64,000 nt of DNA from Oerskovia turbata (GTDB lineage: Bacteria; Actinomycetota; Actinomycetes; Actinomycetales; Cellulomonadaceae), in NCBI RefSeq assembly GCF_000718325.1, contig NZ_JOFV01000016.1, positions 1 through 64,000 of the forward strand, in the 5' to 3' direction. The notes below the pieces were generated by a model. It did no database searches and had not been told where the DNA came from. It saw nothing but the letters and a program-made list of their open reading frames with translations. Each line of letters starts with the position of its first letter. Within the stretch, counting starts at the first letter, position 1. This document shows, one piece after another, positions 54,735-63,352 of the stretch. The position numbers and the translations under genes are program-made.

Positions 54735-55922
54735 TCACGTCGCCTGCCACGGGCGTCCCTGCTGCCGAGCCCATCCCGGAGCGAGCCCCGCGTCGAGCGC
54801 CCTCTCGACGAGGAGCGCCAGGCGGTAGGACGGGTCCGCGTCGAGTGCTGCCGCGAGCCGGTCGGATGCGAGCACGCCGTCACCGTCCCACCACGCGAGC
54901 AGCGCCAGGAGCGTCAGTGCGGGCGCCTGCGCCCCGCGCCGCCCGGCCCCTGCGACGGCCTCGAGGACCTCGCGGGCGCACCGTGCCCGCAGGGGGTCCG
55001 GGGGCAGGCCCGCGACGGGGTCGACGACGGCCGCGAGCGCCACCGCGGTCCCTGTCTCGACCTGCTCTCCTGCGACGTCCGCGGCGGCGAGCGTGGCGAG
55101 CTCGTCGTTGCCGGCGACGAACGAGAGCAGCACCGCGTCCCGCACGGGGACGCTCTCGAGCGCGACCTCGAGTCGCCCCAGGACGGTGGCCGGTACAGCG
55201 GCAGGGAGCGCCTCACGGGCGCCGTGCTCGAGGCCGCGGTGCGCCCGCTCGACCAGCCCGGTCGCAGCGCGCCACGCGGCGAGCCCGTCCTGTCGCCACG
55301 CTGCGAGCCCCTCGTGGTCGTGCGTGGCGATCGCGGCGTCCCGCCGGGCCCGCCAACGGTTCGCGGCCCGCGACGCCTTGCGGCGGAGCACGGTGTCGAG
55401 CACGGGGATCGACGTGGCGTGGGATCGGCTCGGTGCGACGGTGGCACCGGCGAGGACCATGTGCGCGCCGACCTCGGTCGCCTCGAGGTCGGCGAGCGGG
55501 CGTCCGCCGGGAGGGCAGCAGGTCTCGTCCTGGCAGTCGGCGCCGTGGTAGCCGGTCGCCGAGACGACCCAGACCTCGGGCTCGCCGAGGTACTCCTCGG
55601 CGGCATCGGTCCAGTGCTCGACGGCGGCTCGCTCGCGGGCGGCCGTCGCCCCGCCGGCGCGCAGGTCGACGTCGGCGTAGAGCACGAGGACCGCGCGGGC
55701 GGCACCGTCCGAGCAGAGGTGCGACACGAGCGTGCGGGCCACCTGGGGTCCGTGCTCGAGGTCGGCCAGGTCGTCGAGGTCCACCCTCGCGACGAGCCCG
55801 ACCCGCCCGCGGGACGTGCGCAGGCTGACCAGGACGCCGCTGTCCTGCGGGCGGTAGCCGAGGCGGAAGGGGATGTAGGCGAGGAGCTCTCGTGGCCCGC
55901 GGGCCCGGATCGTCGTTGTCAT
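54735..55922 (-). CDS. DUF4192 protein
   Basis: A 395-residue protein opening with RGPRELLAYIPFRLGYRPQDSGVLVSLR, the DUF4192 signature. The conserved middle includes VLVLYADVDLRAGG and a Cys-rich loop (DCQDETCCPPGGRPL), and the C-terminal region has LLALLAWWDGDGVLASDRL. The family is restricted to Actinobacteria and unassigned in function. No strong ribosome site is seen before ATG 55922. Confidence 0.87.
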   Translation of the reverse strand: MTTTIRARGPRELLAYIPFRLGYRPQDSGVLVSLRTSRGRVGLVARVDLDDLADLEHGPQVARTLVSHLCSDGAARAVLVLYADVDLRAGGATAARERAAVEHWTDAAEEYLGEPEVWVVSATGYHGADCQDETCCPPGGRPLADLEATEVGAHMVLAGATVAPSRSHATSIPVLDTVLRRKASRAANRWRARRDAAIATHDHEGLAAWRQDGLAAWRAATGLVERAHRGLEHGAREALPAAVPATVLGRLEVALESVPVRDAVLLSFVAGNDELATLAAADVAGEQVETGTAVALAAVVDPVAGLPPDPLRARCAREVLEAVAGAGRRGAQAPALTLLALLAWWDGDGVLASDRLAAALDADPSYRLALLVERALDAGLAPGWARQQGRPWQAT

Positions 55923-56019
55923 GCGGTCATCTCAGCGCTGTCGCAGCGCGCGCGGGTCGGGACGACGGGCCTGTGGACGGCCGGATGGACTGTGGTCGGG
56001 CTCCGTGCCGCGCACTGAC

Positions 56020-56025
56020 TACGGT
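56020..56025 (+). promoter_or_regulatory. -10 element of lipoprotein gene
   Basis: TACGGT six bases before GTG 56032; leaderless type. Confidence 0.5.
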
Positions 56026-56031
56026 GTGGGG

Positions 56032-56613
56032 GTGCGTCGCTCTTCGCCTTCCTTCGAGACACCGTCCGGTCGCCGCCGTCCGGTACCGGTCCTCGTCGCC
56101 TCGGCCTGCCTCCTCGCGGGTGTGCTCGCGGGCTGCACGGACCCTGTCGACGGGGCAGGACCTGGCCCCGGGGCCGAGGCGCCGTCGTCGGACAGGTTGG
56201 ACCTCCCCGTCGACGGGGCGTCCGCCCCCGAGGCGTCCCTGCCGACGTTCGACGACTCCTCGGTCGCCGGGTCCCTCGTCGTGGGCTTCCCGGTCGACGT
56301 CGTCCCCGTCCCGCCGGACGCGGACGTCCTGGCGAGCTCTGCGACCGACGTCGAGGGGGTGCCCTTGCGTCAGGTGACGCTCAACCTCTCCTCCCCCGCG
56401 ACCGTCCAGGAGGTTCTCGACTTCTACACCGCGTCGATGACGGCCGCAGGGTTCGCCGCCCTGCCCGGGAGCGTCCCCGGAGGTCTCAGCGGCCAGGTGG
56501 CGTTCAACCGGGCGACGCCCGACGGGGCGACCGAGACGCTGTCCGTCGGGGTCCTCGACACGACCGACGCCCGCCTGGTCACGGTCAGTGGCCAGGTCAT
56601 CCCGCCTGCGTGA
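56032..56613 (+). CDS. lipoprotein, unknown function
   Basis: A 193-residue protein with an Arg-rich n-region, hydrophobic core VLVASACLLAGV and lipobox LAGC at about residue 33. A Pro/Gly/Asp-rich linker and a folded part of about 110 residues follow, with VTLNLSSPATVQEVLDFYTASMTAAGF and a C-terminal beta-rich end. The pattern, a helix preceding beta strands, recalls small surface lipoproteins of Actinobacteria, but I recognise no family. It ends 14 bp before the idsA start. Confidence 0.78.
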   Translation: MRRSSPSFETPSGRRRPVPVLVASACLLAGVLAGCTDPVDGAGPGPGAEAPSSDRLDLPVDGASAPEASLPTFDDSSVAGSLVVGFPVDVVPVPPDADVLASSATDVEGVPLRQVTLNLSSPATVQEVLDFYTASMTAAGFAALPGSVPGGLSGQVAFNRATPDGATETLSVGVLDTTDARLVTVSGQVIPPA

Positions 56614-56615
56614 CC

Positions 56616-56621
56616 TAGGCT
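56616..56621 (+). promoter_or_regulatory. -10 element of idsA
   Basis: TAGGCT six bases before ATG 56628, two bases past the stop codon of the lipoprotein gene. Confidence 0.6.
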
Positions 56622-56627
56622 GCCCTC

Positions 56628-57752
56628 ATGCCTGCCGACGCCTCTGCGCCCGCTCCGTCCCTGCCGGTCGACCGTGAGAACCTCCGCTCCGACGTCGACG
56701 CCAGGCTCAGCACCTTCCTCGAGGACCAACGCGTCCGTCTCGCCGCCATCAGCGAGGACGCAGCGCCGCTGTCCGAGGCGACCGCTGCACTCCTCACGGG
56801 AGGCAAGCGCCTGCGTGCCGCGTTCTGCTACTGGTCCTGGCGCGCCCACGGCGGTCGCGTCGACGACGGTCGGCGGGAAGCGGCCGTGCGCACCGGCGCG
56901 GCGCTCGAGCTGTTCCAGGCCGCGGCGCTCTTCCACGACGACGTCATGGACAACTCGGACATGCGGCGCGGCCGCCCGGCGGCGCACCGGGCGTTCGCCG
57001 GCCGCCACCGCGCATCCGGCTGGTCGGGCAGCGCCGCTCAGTACGGGTCGTCGAGCGCGATCCTGCTCGGCGACCTGTGCCTCATCGCGAGCCAGGCCGA
57101 GATCCGGGCGGGGCTCACGGGCCTTCCTGAGGACGTCGCGCTGCGCACCCGCGCGCTGTTCGACGACATGCAGACCGAGGTGACCGTCGGCCAGTACCTC
57201 GACGTGCTGGCCCAGGCCGTCCCGTGGGGCACGGACCTCGACGCCGACGAGGCCAGGGCACGTGCCGTGATCCGTTCGAAGTCCGCCCGGTACAGCGTCG
57301 AGCACCCCCTTGCGCTCGGTGCGGCGCTCGCCGGGGCCCCCACGGAAGCGCTCGATGCGGTCTCCTCGTACGGGCTGCCGCTCGGTGAGGCGTTCCAGCT
57401 CCGGGACGACGTGCTGGGGGTCTACGGCGACCCGTCCGTCACGGGCAAGCCTGCGGGTGACGACCTGCGCGAGGGCAAGCGCACGGTCCTCGTCTCACGG
57501 GCGCTGCGCACCGCGACCCCGTCGCAGAGCGCGTTCCTCCTGGAGTCCCTCGGGAACCCCGACCTGGACCAGGACACGGTCGAGTCCTTGCGAGGCCTGC
57601 TGGTCGAGACGGGGGCTGTGGCCGCGGTCGAGCAGCTCATCTCGCACCTCACGGACGAGGCCTTCGCCGCGCTCGACGCGGCCGCCTTGGCGTCACCCGG
57701 CACCGAGATGGTCGCGGAGCTCGCGCGCGCCGCGGTCCAGCGCTCGGCCTGA
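56628..57752 (+). CDS. idsA: trans-prenyl diphosphate synthase (GGPP synthase-like)
   Basis: A 374-residue polyprenyl diphosphate synthase that condenses IPP with allylic diphosphates. The first Asp-rich motif is HDDVMDNSDMRRGRP and the second is LRDDVLGVYGD, with GGKRLRAAFCY for IPP binding and KSARYSVEHPL. Five residues before the first Asp motif the sequence is QAAAL, with small residues where bulky ones limit chain length, fitting GGPP or longer. The neighbours Rv2175c-like, pknL and aroG mirror the idsA2 locus of mycobacteria. Confidence 0.92.
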   Translation: MPADASAPAPSLPVDRENLRSDVDARLSTFLEDQRVRLAAISEDAAPLSEATAALLTGGKRLRAAFCYWSWRAHGGRVDDGRREAAVRTGAALELFQAAALFHDDVMDNSDMRRGRPAAHRAFAGRHRASGWSGSAAQYGSSSAILLGDLCLIASQAEIRAGLTGLPEDVALRTRALFDDMQTEVTVGQYLDVLAQAVPWGTDLDADEARARAVIRSKSARYSVEHPLALGAALAGAPTEALDAVSSYGLPLGEAFQLRDDVLGVYGDPSVTGKPAGDDLREGKRTVLVSRALRTATPSQSAFLLESLGNPDLDQDTVESLRGLLVETGAVAAVEQLISHLTDEAFAALDAAALASPGTEMVAELARAAVQRSA

Positions 57753-57788
57753 CGGGCGCGGCGACCGTGCGGTGGCCGCGCCCGTCAG
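57749..57788. terminator. terminator over idsA stop
   Basis: A 14-bp perfect stem (57749-57762 with 57775-57788) includes the idsA stop codon. The Rv2175c-like gene converges on it. Confidence 0.8.
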
Positions 57789-57801
57789 TGCGCCGACGGC
57801 G

Positions 57802-58221
57802 TCAGAGCAGCGCCTGCGCCACGCGCCGCACCTCTGCCTTGCGGCCAGCGCGCAGGGCAGCCATGGGCGTGGTCCCGAGCGCCTCGTCGGGCGAGAAGAG
57901 CCACTCGAGGATCTCCACGTCCGAGAAGCCGAAGTCGGTGAGCAGGGCGATCGTGCCCTGGAGCGACATGAGGACCACCTGGCGGCCCTCGTCGGGGTTC
58001 TCGGGGGCGGGCTTGGCGTTGGCCGGGTTGGCGAGGTGCGCCGGGACCACGAACGCCGCGGGGACCTGGAACGAAGAGCGCTCGCCGCGCTTGACGCCGA
58101 CCACGCGCCTGTCCTGCGCGATCTTGCGGGCCTGGGTCATGTCGGTGCCGAGCACCTCGGCGAGGTCGGGAAGGGTCAGCCACTCGGTCACGAGCTGCTC
58201 GAGGTCAGTCACGTCAGTCAC
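57802..58221 (-). CDS. Rv2175c-like winged-helix DNA-binding protein
   Basis: A 139-residue protein with an N-terminal helix-turn-helix (WLTLPDLAEVLGTDMTQARKIAQDRRVVGVKRGER) and a C-terminal alpha domain (DFGFSDVEILEWLFSPDEALGTTPMAALRAGRKAEVRRVAQAL). It matches mycobacterial Rv2175c, a DNA-binding protein phosphorylated by PknL, and here too it is divergent from pknL. GTG 58221 has TACGCT six bases upstream. A Thr near the N-terminus (VTDLEQ) could be the phospho-acceptor, by analogy only. Confidence 0.9.
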   Translation of the reverse strand: MTDVTDLEQLVTEWLTLPDLAEVLGTDMTQARKIAQDRRVVGVKRGERSSFQVPAAFVVPAHLANPANAKPAPENPDEGRQVVLMSLQGTIALLTDFGFSDVEILEWLFSPDEALGTTPMAALRAGRKAEVRRVAQALL

Positions 58222-58227
58222 GGGTCA

Positions 58228-58233
58228 AGCGTA
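58228..58233 (-). promoter_or_regulatory. -10 element of Rv2175c-like gene
   Basis: TACGCT six bases before GTG 58221; leaderless type. Confidence 0.5.
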
Positions 58234-58335
58234 CGTGGCGCGCGGACTCACGCCCGCCGGGTCCCGTCACGATCCGTCCGCACGACCCGCACGCGGCCCG
58301 GGCACTACCTCACCGTCTCCACGCTCCGGGACGCC

Positions 58336-58341
58336 TAGACT
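58336..58341 (+). promoter_or_regulatory. -10 element of pknL
   Basis: TAGACT six bases before GTG 58348; leaderless type. Confidence 0.6.
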
Positions 58342-58347
58342 TCCGAC

Positions 58348-60534
58348 GTGGCAACTGTGACGTCTGATCCGTTCGTTGGCCGCCTGGTCGACGGGCGGTA
58401 CCACGTCGTGTCCAGGATCGCCCGGGGCGGCATGGCGACCGTGTACCTCGCGGTGGACCGGCGCCTCGACCGCGAGGTCGCGCTCAAGGTCATGCACCCG
58501 CACCTCGCGGAGGGCACCGACGGCGGCGAGTTCGTCGCGCGCTTCCGGCGCGAGGCGCGCGCCGCGGCGCGGCTGGCCCACCCCGGCGTGGTCGCCGTGT
58601 TCGACCAGGGGGTCGACGGCGAGACCAGCTACCTGACCATGGAGTACGTGCCGGGCACGAACCTCCGCCACGTCCTGCAGGACGAGGGCTCGCTGAGCGT
58701 GGGGCGGACGCTCGACCTGCTCGAGGAGATCCTGGACGCGCTCGCCGCGGCCCACCACAAGGGCCTGGTCCATCGTGACGTCAAGCCGGAGAACGTCCTC
58801 CTCGACGAGTCGGGGCGGGTCAAGGTCGCCGACTTCGGTCTCGCCCGTGCGGTCAGCGAGGGCGCGTCGACCGCGACGAGCACCATCCTCGGCACCGTGG
58901 CGTACCTCGGGCCCGAGCTCATCACGTCCGGACGGTGCGACGCGCGCACGGACGTGTACTCCGTGGGGGTGCTTGCGTACGAGATGCTCACGGGGCACCA
59001 CCCCTTCACGGGCGAGACTCCCCTGCAGGTCGCCTTCCAGCACGTCAACTCCGACATCCCGGCGCCGTCCGACGTCGAGCACTGGATCCCCACCGAGGTC
59101 GATGTCCTCGTGTGCGCGCTGGCGGCCCGGTCGCCCGAGGACCGGCCGGTCGACGCGTCGGCGGCCCTCGCACTGGTCCGCCAGACCCGGCAGGCTCTCG
59201 ACCCCGCCGCACTCGAGGAGCGATCGTCGCGCGCGACGGGTGCCGCCGCGACGTCAGGTGCCGAGCCCTCGCCCAGCGCGGGCTCGCCCGGCTCACCCGA
59301 CACAGCCGCCTCGCCCGGCTCACCCGACACTGCCGTGCTCGGCGTCGCGACCGCCGCCCTCGCGGGAGCGCTCGCCCGGCCGGGTGACACGCCGTCGGGC
59401 GCTGCGGCGACGCCCGCCACGGCACGGACGACCGGCCCGGACTCGACGCCCACGACCGCCCTTCCGGGCCTGTGGGCGACGCGCGACGAGAGCGCCCCCC
59501 GGCCCACCGGTGACGCCGGCACGCAGCACACCCTGGCGCTCGACCGCACCACGGTCGCGGCGCACGCAGGCACGCCCGACCTCCCCTCCGAGCACGGCCC
59601 GGAGGTCGAGGTGCTCCGCCGTGCGGGCCGTCGTCGTCGCGCCTGGTGGTGGAGCCTCGCGATCGTCGTGCTGCTCGCCGGTGCGCTCACCGGTGCCTCC
59701 TGGTGGTTCCTCAGCGGCCCGGGCGCCTACACGATCGTTCCCGGGGGTCTCGTCGGCGCCCCGCAGGCCGGGGCGGAGCAGACCCTCGCCGCGGTCGACC
59801 TGCGCAGCGACGTGACCGAGGCCTACGACGACACCTTCACCGCAGGGACGGTCATCTCGACCGACCCCGGCGCGGGCGAGAAGGTCCGCAAGGACGGCGA
59901 GGTGCACCTCCTGGTCTCGCTCGGCGTCAAGATGATCGAGATCCCCGCCGGGCTGGTGGGCAAGCCTGCCGAGGAGGCCACGGAGGCGCTGAAGGACGCA
60001 GGCTTCACCGTCGGGGACCCCGTCGAGGCCTACAGCGACACCGTCCCGGCCGGGACCGTGGTCAGCGTCTCCGAGCCGGAGGGCACCTCGGTGCCCCACT
60101 CGACGGTCCCCGTGCTGACGGTCTCGCAGGGCCCGGCCCCGGTGACGATCCCCCAGGTCGTGGGCCTCGGGAAGGACGCCGCGCTCACGGCCCTCTCCGA
60201 CCTGGGACTGGACTCGAGCTCGACCGACGACTACTCCGAGACGGTCGCCGCCGGCCTCGTCATCAGCCAGACCCCGGAGAACGGCACCGAGGGGCACCGG
60301 GGCGACAAGGTCGCGCTCGTCGTCTCGCTCGGCCCACCGCTCGTCGAGATCCCGAACACCTACGGCCGCAACGTCACCGATGCCGAGAAGATGCTCAAGG
60401 ACGCCGGGTTCGTGGTCGAGGTCCGGCACCCGCAGGGGATCAGCCCGCTCAACATCGTCTACGCGCAGGACCCTGCGGGGGGCGCGGGCAAGACCGCTCC
60501 CAAGGGCTCGACGATCGTCATCAACGTCTTCTGA
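58348..60534 (+). CDS. pknL: Ser/Thr protein kinase PknL with PASTA domains
   Basis: The 728-residue kinase has a glycine loop (IARGGMATVYLA), the VALKVM lysine, a catalytic loop with Asp144 (HRDVKPEN) and the ADFGLAR motif. A Pro/Ala/Ser-rich juxtamembrane linker follows to about 425, then one membrane helix (about 433-455) and four extracellular PASTA repeats to the C-terminus. PASTA kinases sense muropeptides or wall precursors and control growth and division. It is divergent from its presumed substrate gene (Rv2175c-like). M. tuberculosis PknL lacks the PASTA part, so this version is longer. Confidence 0.95.
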   Translation: MATVTSDPFVGRLVDGRYHVVSRIARGGMATVYLAVDRRLDREVALKVMHPHLAEGTDGGEFVARFRREARAAARLAHPGVVAVFDQGVDGETSYLTMEYVPGTNLRHVLQDEGSLSVGRTLDLLEEILDALAAAHHKGLVHRDVKPENVLLDESGRVKVADFGLARAVSEGASTATSTILGTVAYLGPELITSGRCDARTDVYSVGVLAYEMLTGHHPFTGETPLQVAFQHVNSDIPAPSDVEHWIPTEVDVLVCALAARSPEDRPVDASAALALVRQTRQALDPAALEERSSRATGAAATSGAEPSPSAGSPGSPDTAASPGSPDTAVLGVATAALAGALARPGDTPSGAAATPATARTTGPDSTPTTALPGLWATRDESAPRPTGDAGTQHTLALDRTTVAAHAGTPDLPSEHGPEVEVLRRAGRRRRAWWWSLAIVVLLAGALTGASWWFLSGPGAYTIVPGGLVGAPQAGAEQTLAAVDLRSDVTEAYDDTFTAGTVISTDPGAGEKVRKDGEVHLLVSLGVKMIEIPAGLVGKPAEEATEALKDAGFTVGDPVEAYSDTVPAGTVVSVSEPEGTSVPHSTVPVLTVSQGPAPVTIPQVVGLGKDAALTALSDLGLDSSSTDDYSETVAAGLVISQTPENGTEGHRGDKVALVVSLGPPLVEIPNTYGRNVTDAEKMLKDAGFVVEVRHPQGISPLNIVYAQDPAGGAGKTAPKGSTIVINVF
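59284..59330. repeat. 27-bp-period duplication in pknL linker
   Basis: A 20-base unit at 59284-59303 recurs exactly at 59311-59330 and encodes a repeated Ser-Pro-Gly-Ser-Pro-Asp-Thr motif. The frame is kept. Confidence 0.75.
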
Positions 60535-60542
60535 CGTCCCTC

Positions 60543-60612
60543 GCGAGGTAGAGGGTCGGCGTCGAGGTAGAGGCCCAGGGCCCTCTACCTCGACGGGTTC
60601 CCTCTACCTCGC
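60543..60612. repeat. nested quadruple inverted repeat after pknL
   Basis: GCGAGGTAGAGGG (60543-60555) pairs with CCCTCTACCTCGC (60600-60612). Inside, TCGAGGTAGAGG (60562-60573) pairs with CCTCTACCTCGA (60582-60593). All four arms are copies of the same GAGGTAGAGG core. It can fold as one long hairpin and lies between convergent pknL and aroG. Confidence 0.88.
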
Positions 60613-60619
60613 GCACGGT

Positions 60620-60659
60620 GCCCGACGGCGGCACACCTGCGGGTGCGCCGCCGTCGGGC
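60620..60659 (-). terminator. aroG terminator
   Basis: GCCCGACGGCGGC (60620-60632) pairs with GCCGCCGTCGGGC (60647-60659), seven bases past the aroG stop. Confidence 0.8.
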
Positions 60660-60665
60660 TGCGGC

Positions 60666-62018
60666 TCAGCGGGCCTGGAGCATCTCCGCGACCTGGAACG
60701 CCATCTCGAGCGACTGCTGGTGGTTCAGGCGGGGGTCCACGAGGGTCTCGTAGCGCAGGGCCAGGCCAGCGTCGTCGATCTCCTCGCTGCCGCCCAGCAC
60801 CTCGGTCACGTCGTCACCGGTGAGCTCGACGTGCAGGCCGCCGGGCACCGTGCCGAGCGCGCGGTGGACCTCGAAGAAGCCCCGGACCTCGTCCAGGACG
60901 TCCTCGAGCCGGCGCGTCTTGTAGCCGCTGTCGGACGTGATGGTGTTGCCGTGCATGGGGTCCGTGACCCAGGTGACGGGTGCACCGGACTCCCGCACCG
61001 CCTCCACGAGCGCGGGCAGCGCGTCACGGATCTTCCCCGCGCCCATGCGCGTGATGAACGTCAGGCGGCCCGGGATCGCGTCCGGGTTGAGCTTGTCGAT
61101 GAGGCGCAGCGCGTCGTCGGGAGCCGTGGTCGGGCCGAGCTTGACCCCGATCGGGTTCGCCACGCGCGACAGGAAGTCGACGTGCGCGCCGTCGAGCTGG
61201 CGCGTGCGCTCCCCGATCCACAGGAAGTGGCCCGAGGTGTCGTAGGCGGCGCCCGAGCGCGAGTCGATACGCGTGAGCGAACGCTCGTAGTCGAGGATGA
61301 GCGCCTCGTGGCTCACGAAGAACTCCACGGTGCGCAGCGCGTCGAAGTCGACCCCGCACGCCTTCATGAAGCGGATCGCGCGGTCGATCTCCGCGGCCGT
61401 GCTCTCGTAGCGTGCGTAGGCCGGGTTCCGCATGAAGCCGCGGTTCCACTCGTGCACCTGACGCAGGTCGGCGAACCCGCCGCCCGTGAACGCGCGCACC
61501 ACGTTGAGGGTGGCCGACGAGATCCGGTACGCCTGCATCAGGCGCTCGGGGTCCGGGACCCGGTCCTCGGGCGTGAACGCGTGCCCGTTGACCATGTCGC
61601 CCCGGTACGCGGGCAGCGTGACACCCTCGCGCGTCTCGTCGTTCGAGCTGCGCGGCTTGGCGTACTGCCCCGCGAGCCGACCCATCTTCACGACGGGCAT
61701 GCTCGCACCGTGCGTGAGGATCACGGCCATCTGCAGGATGGTGCGCACCTTGTTGCGGATGCGCAGGGCGTTCGCGTCCGCGAAGGTCTCGGCGCAGTCG
61801 CCGCCCTGCAGGAGGAAGGCCTCGCCCCGGCCCGCGGCGGCGAGCCGCGAGCGCAGGGTGTCGGCCTCGGTGGGGACCACGAGCGGCGCGGAGGCCGCGA
61901 GCCGCGCGGACACGTCCGCGAGGGCCGCGGCGTCGGGCCACGTGGGTTGCTGCTGCGCGACGAGGGAACGGAACGCGTCCAGTCCCTGGCTGATCTCCGC
62001 GCCGGTCGTGGTCGCCAT
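60666..62018 (-). CDS. aroG: 3-deoxy-7-phosphoheptulonate synthase, class II
   Basis: Class II DAHP synthase condenses phosphoenolpyruvate and erythrose 4-phosphate to start the shikimate pathway. The 450-residue protein has the metal-site QGGDCAETF, RAFTGGGFADLRQVHEWN, VGVKLGPTT-like IGVKLGPTTAPDD, TDPMHGNT and the C-terminal Glu/Asp metal region. ATG 62018 follows the pfp stop by seven bases, so the two form an operon linking glycolysis to aromatic synthesis. Confidence 0.96.
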   Translation of the reverse strand: MATTTGAEISQGLDAFRSLVAQQQPTWPDAAALADVSARLAASAPLVVPTEADTLRSRLAAAGRGEAFLLQGGDCAETFADANALRIRNKVRTILQMAVILTHGASMPVVKMGRLAGQYAKPRSSNDETREGVTLPAYRGDMVNGHAFTPEDRVPDPERLMQAYRISSATLNVVRAFTGGGFADLRQVHEWNRGFMRNPAYARYESTAAEIDRAIRFMKACGVDFDALRTVEFFVSHEALILDYERSLTRIDSRSGAAYDTSGHFLWIGERTRQLDGAHVDFLSRVANPIGVKLGPTTAPDDALRLIDKLNPDAIPGRLTFITRMGAGKIRDALPALVEAVRESGAPVTWVTDPMHGNTITSDSGYKTRRLEDVLDEVRGFFEVHRALGTVPGGLHVELTGDDVTEVLGGSEEIDDAGLALRYETLVDPRLNHQQSLEMAFQVAEMLQAR

Positions 62019-62025
62019 CAGCGGA

Positions 62026-63264
62026 TCAGTGCTCCGCGGGGGCAGCCGGCACGAGCGGCTGGCCGATCTCGCCCAGCAGCTCGCCGAACCACTGCTGCGA
62101 CACGTCGAACGCCTTGCCACCGGCGATGCGCGGGAACTCGATCGCGCGCAGGCGGTCGCCGTTCTCCTCGTCGTGACCGATCACGCCCGACTCGCCCTTG
62201 AACGCGCAGTCGACCGCGAGGTCCGTCATCGACTTGATGAGGCGCAGGTCCTCGGCGTTCGCGGCAGCCGCGCGGGAGTAGTAGCCCGACTTCTGGACCA
62301 TGGTCTTCTCGGCGCCCAGCTTCTCCGCGAACTGCTTGGCGAACCAGGCACCCGGGTTGATGGTGTCGAGCTTGACGTGGCCGAACGGGTCGCGCTCGAC
62401 CGTCTCGCCCGACTCCTCGAGCTGAGCCACGATCTCGTGCATGCCGGCACCCTCGGACAGGAAGATGTTGACGTTGCCGACCTCGTCCATGACGGTACGC
62501 AGGCGCGCGGCCTCGGCCTCGATGTCGAGCGCGAGCTCGGGGACGAAGACGGCGTGGATGTCCCACCGCTCCTTGGTCAGGCCGATGCCCGGGACCCACT
62601 CCTGCGTGTCGAGCCACTTGCGGTACTCGGCGGCGGACGCGGCGGTCAGCCAGCCGCAGTGACGGCCCATGACCTCGTGCACGATCAGCATGCGCGGGCC
62701 CGAGCGGTGCTCACCGATGATGTTGCGCGCGAACCCGGCGGCCTCCTCGGCCGCCGTCCACGCACCGAGCGACTGACGGATCGGGACCACGTCGTTGTCG
62801 ATCGTCTTGGGCAGGCCCACGACCGTGAGCTCGTAGCCGTTCTCGTGGAGGTAGGCCGCGAGGTCAGCCGCCGTGGTGTTCGTGTCGTCGCCACCGATGG
62901 TGTGCAGGACGTCGACGCCGTCGGCCTTGAGCTGCTCCGCGGCGACCTGCAGCGGGTCCTGCCCCTCCTGGACGAGGCCGCGCTTGACGCAGTCCTTCGC
63001 GTTGGTGAGCTTGACGCGCGAGTTGCCGATCGGCGAGCCGCCGAAGCGGTGCAGCACGCCCGCCTTCTTGCGGGTCTCCGCGTCCACGACGATCTTCGTG
63101 CCGGTCAGCAGACCGTGGTAGCCGTGCTGGTAGGCGATGATCTCGACCTCGGGGGCGAGCTCGGTGTAGCGCTCGATCAGGCCACCCACGGCGGAGGACA
63201 GGCACGGGGCGAACCCTCCGGCCGTCAGGAGTGCGACGCGACGGACCTGCCGACGATCAGACAT
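62026..63264 (-). CDS. pfp: diphosphate-dependent 6-phosphofructokinase
   Basis: A 412-residue phosphofructokinase. GGDDTNT carries Asp where ATP-dependent enzymes have Gly, and PKTIDNDV has the Lys that marks PPi-dependent members, so PPi is the predicted phosphoryl donor, reversible and energy-saving. IVHEVMGRHCGWLTAASA binds fructose 6-phosphate. The start is ATG 63264 with a poor ribosome site. It is co-transcribed with aroG and lies 88 bp downstream of plsC. Confidence 0.93.
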   Translation of the reverse strand: MSDRRQVRRVALLTAGGFAPCLSSAVGGLIERYTELAPEVEIIAYQHGYHGLLTGTKIVVDAETRKKAGVLHRFGGSPIGNSRVKLTNAKDCVKRGLVQEGQDPLQVAAEQLKADGVDVLHTIGGDDTNTTAADLAAYLHENGYELTVVGLPKTIDNDVVPIRQSLGAWTAAEEAAGFARNIIGEHRSGPRMLIVHEVMGRHCGWLTAASAAEYRKWLDTQEWVPGIGLTKERWDIHAVFVPELALDIEAEAARLRTVMDEVGNVNIFLSEGAGMHEIVAQLEESGETVERDPFGHVKLDTINPGAWFAKQFAEKLGAEKTMVQKSGYYSRAAAANAEDLRLIKSMTDLAVDCAFKGESGVIGHDEENGDRLRAIEFPRIAGGKAFDVSQQWFGELLGEIGQPLVPAAPAEH

Positions 63265-63352
63265 AGCAAAGGAGCCTCTCGTTGAAGGATGCCGCCGTGC
63301 CTGCGTCGTTCGACGCCGGGGATCACCCGGGGCAGCGGGACGGCCTGCTCCC

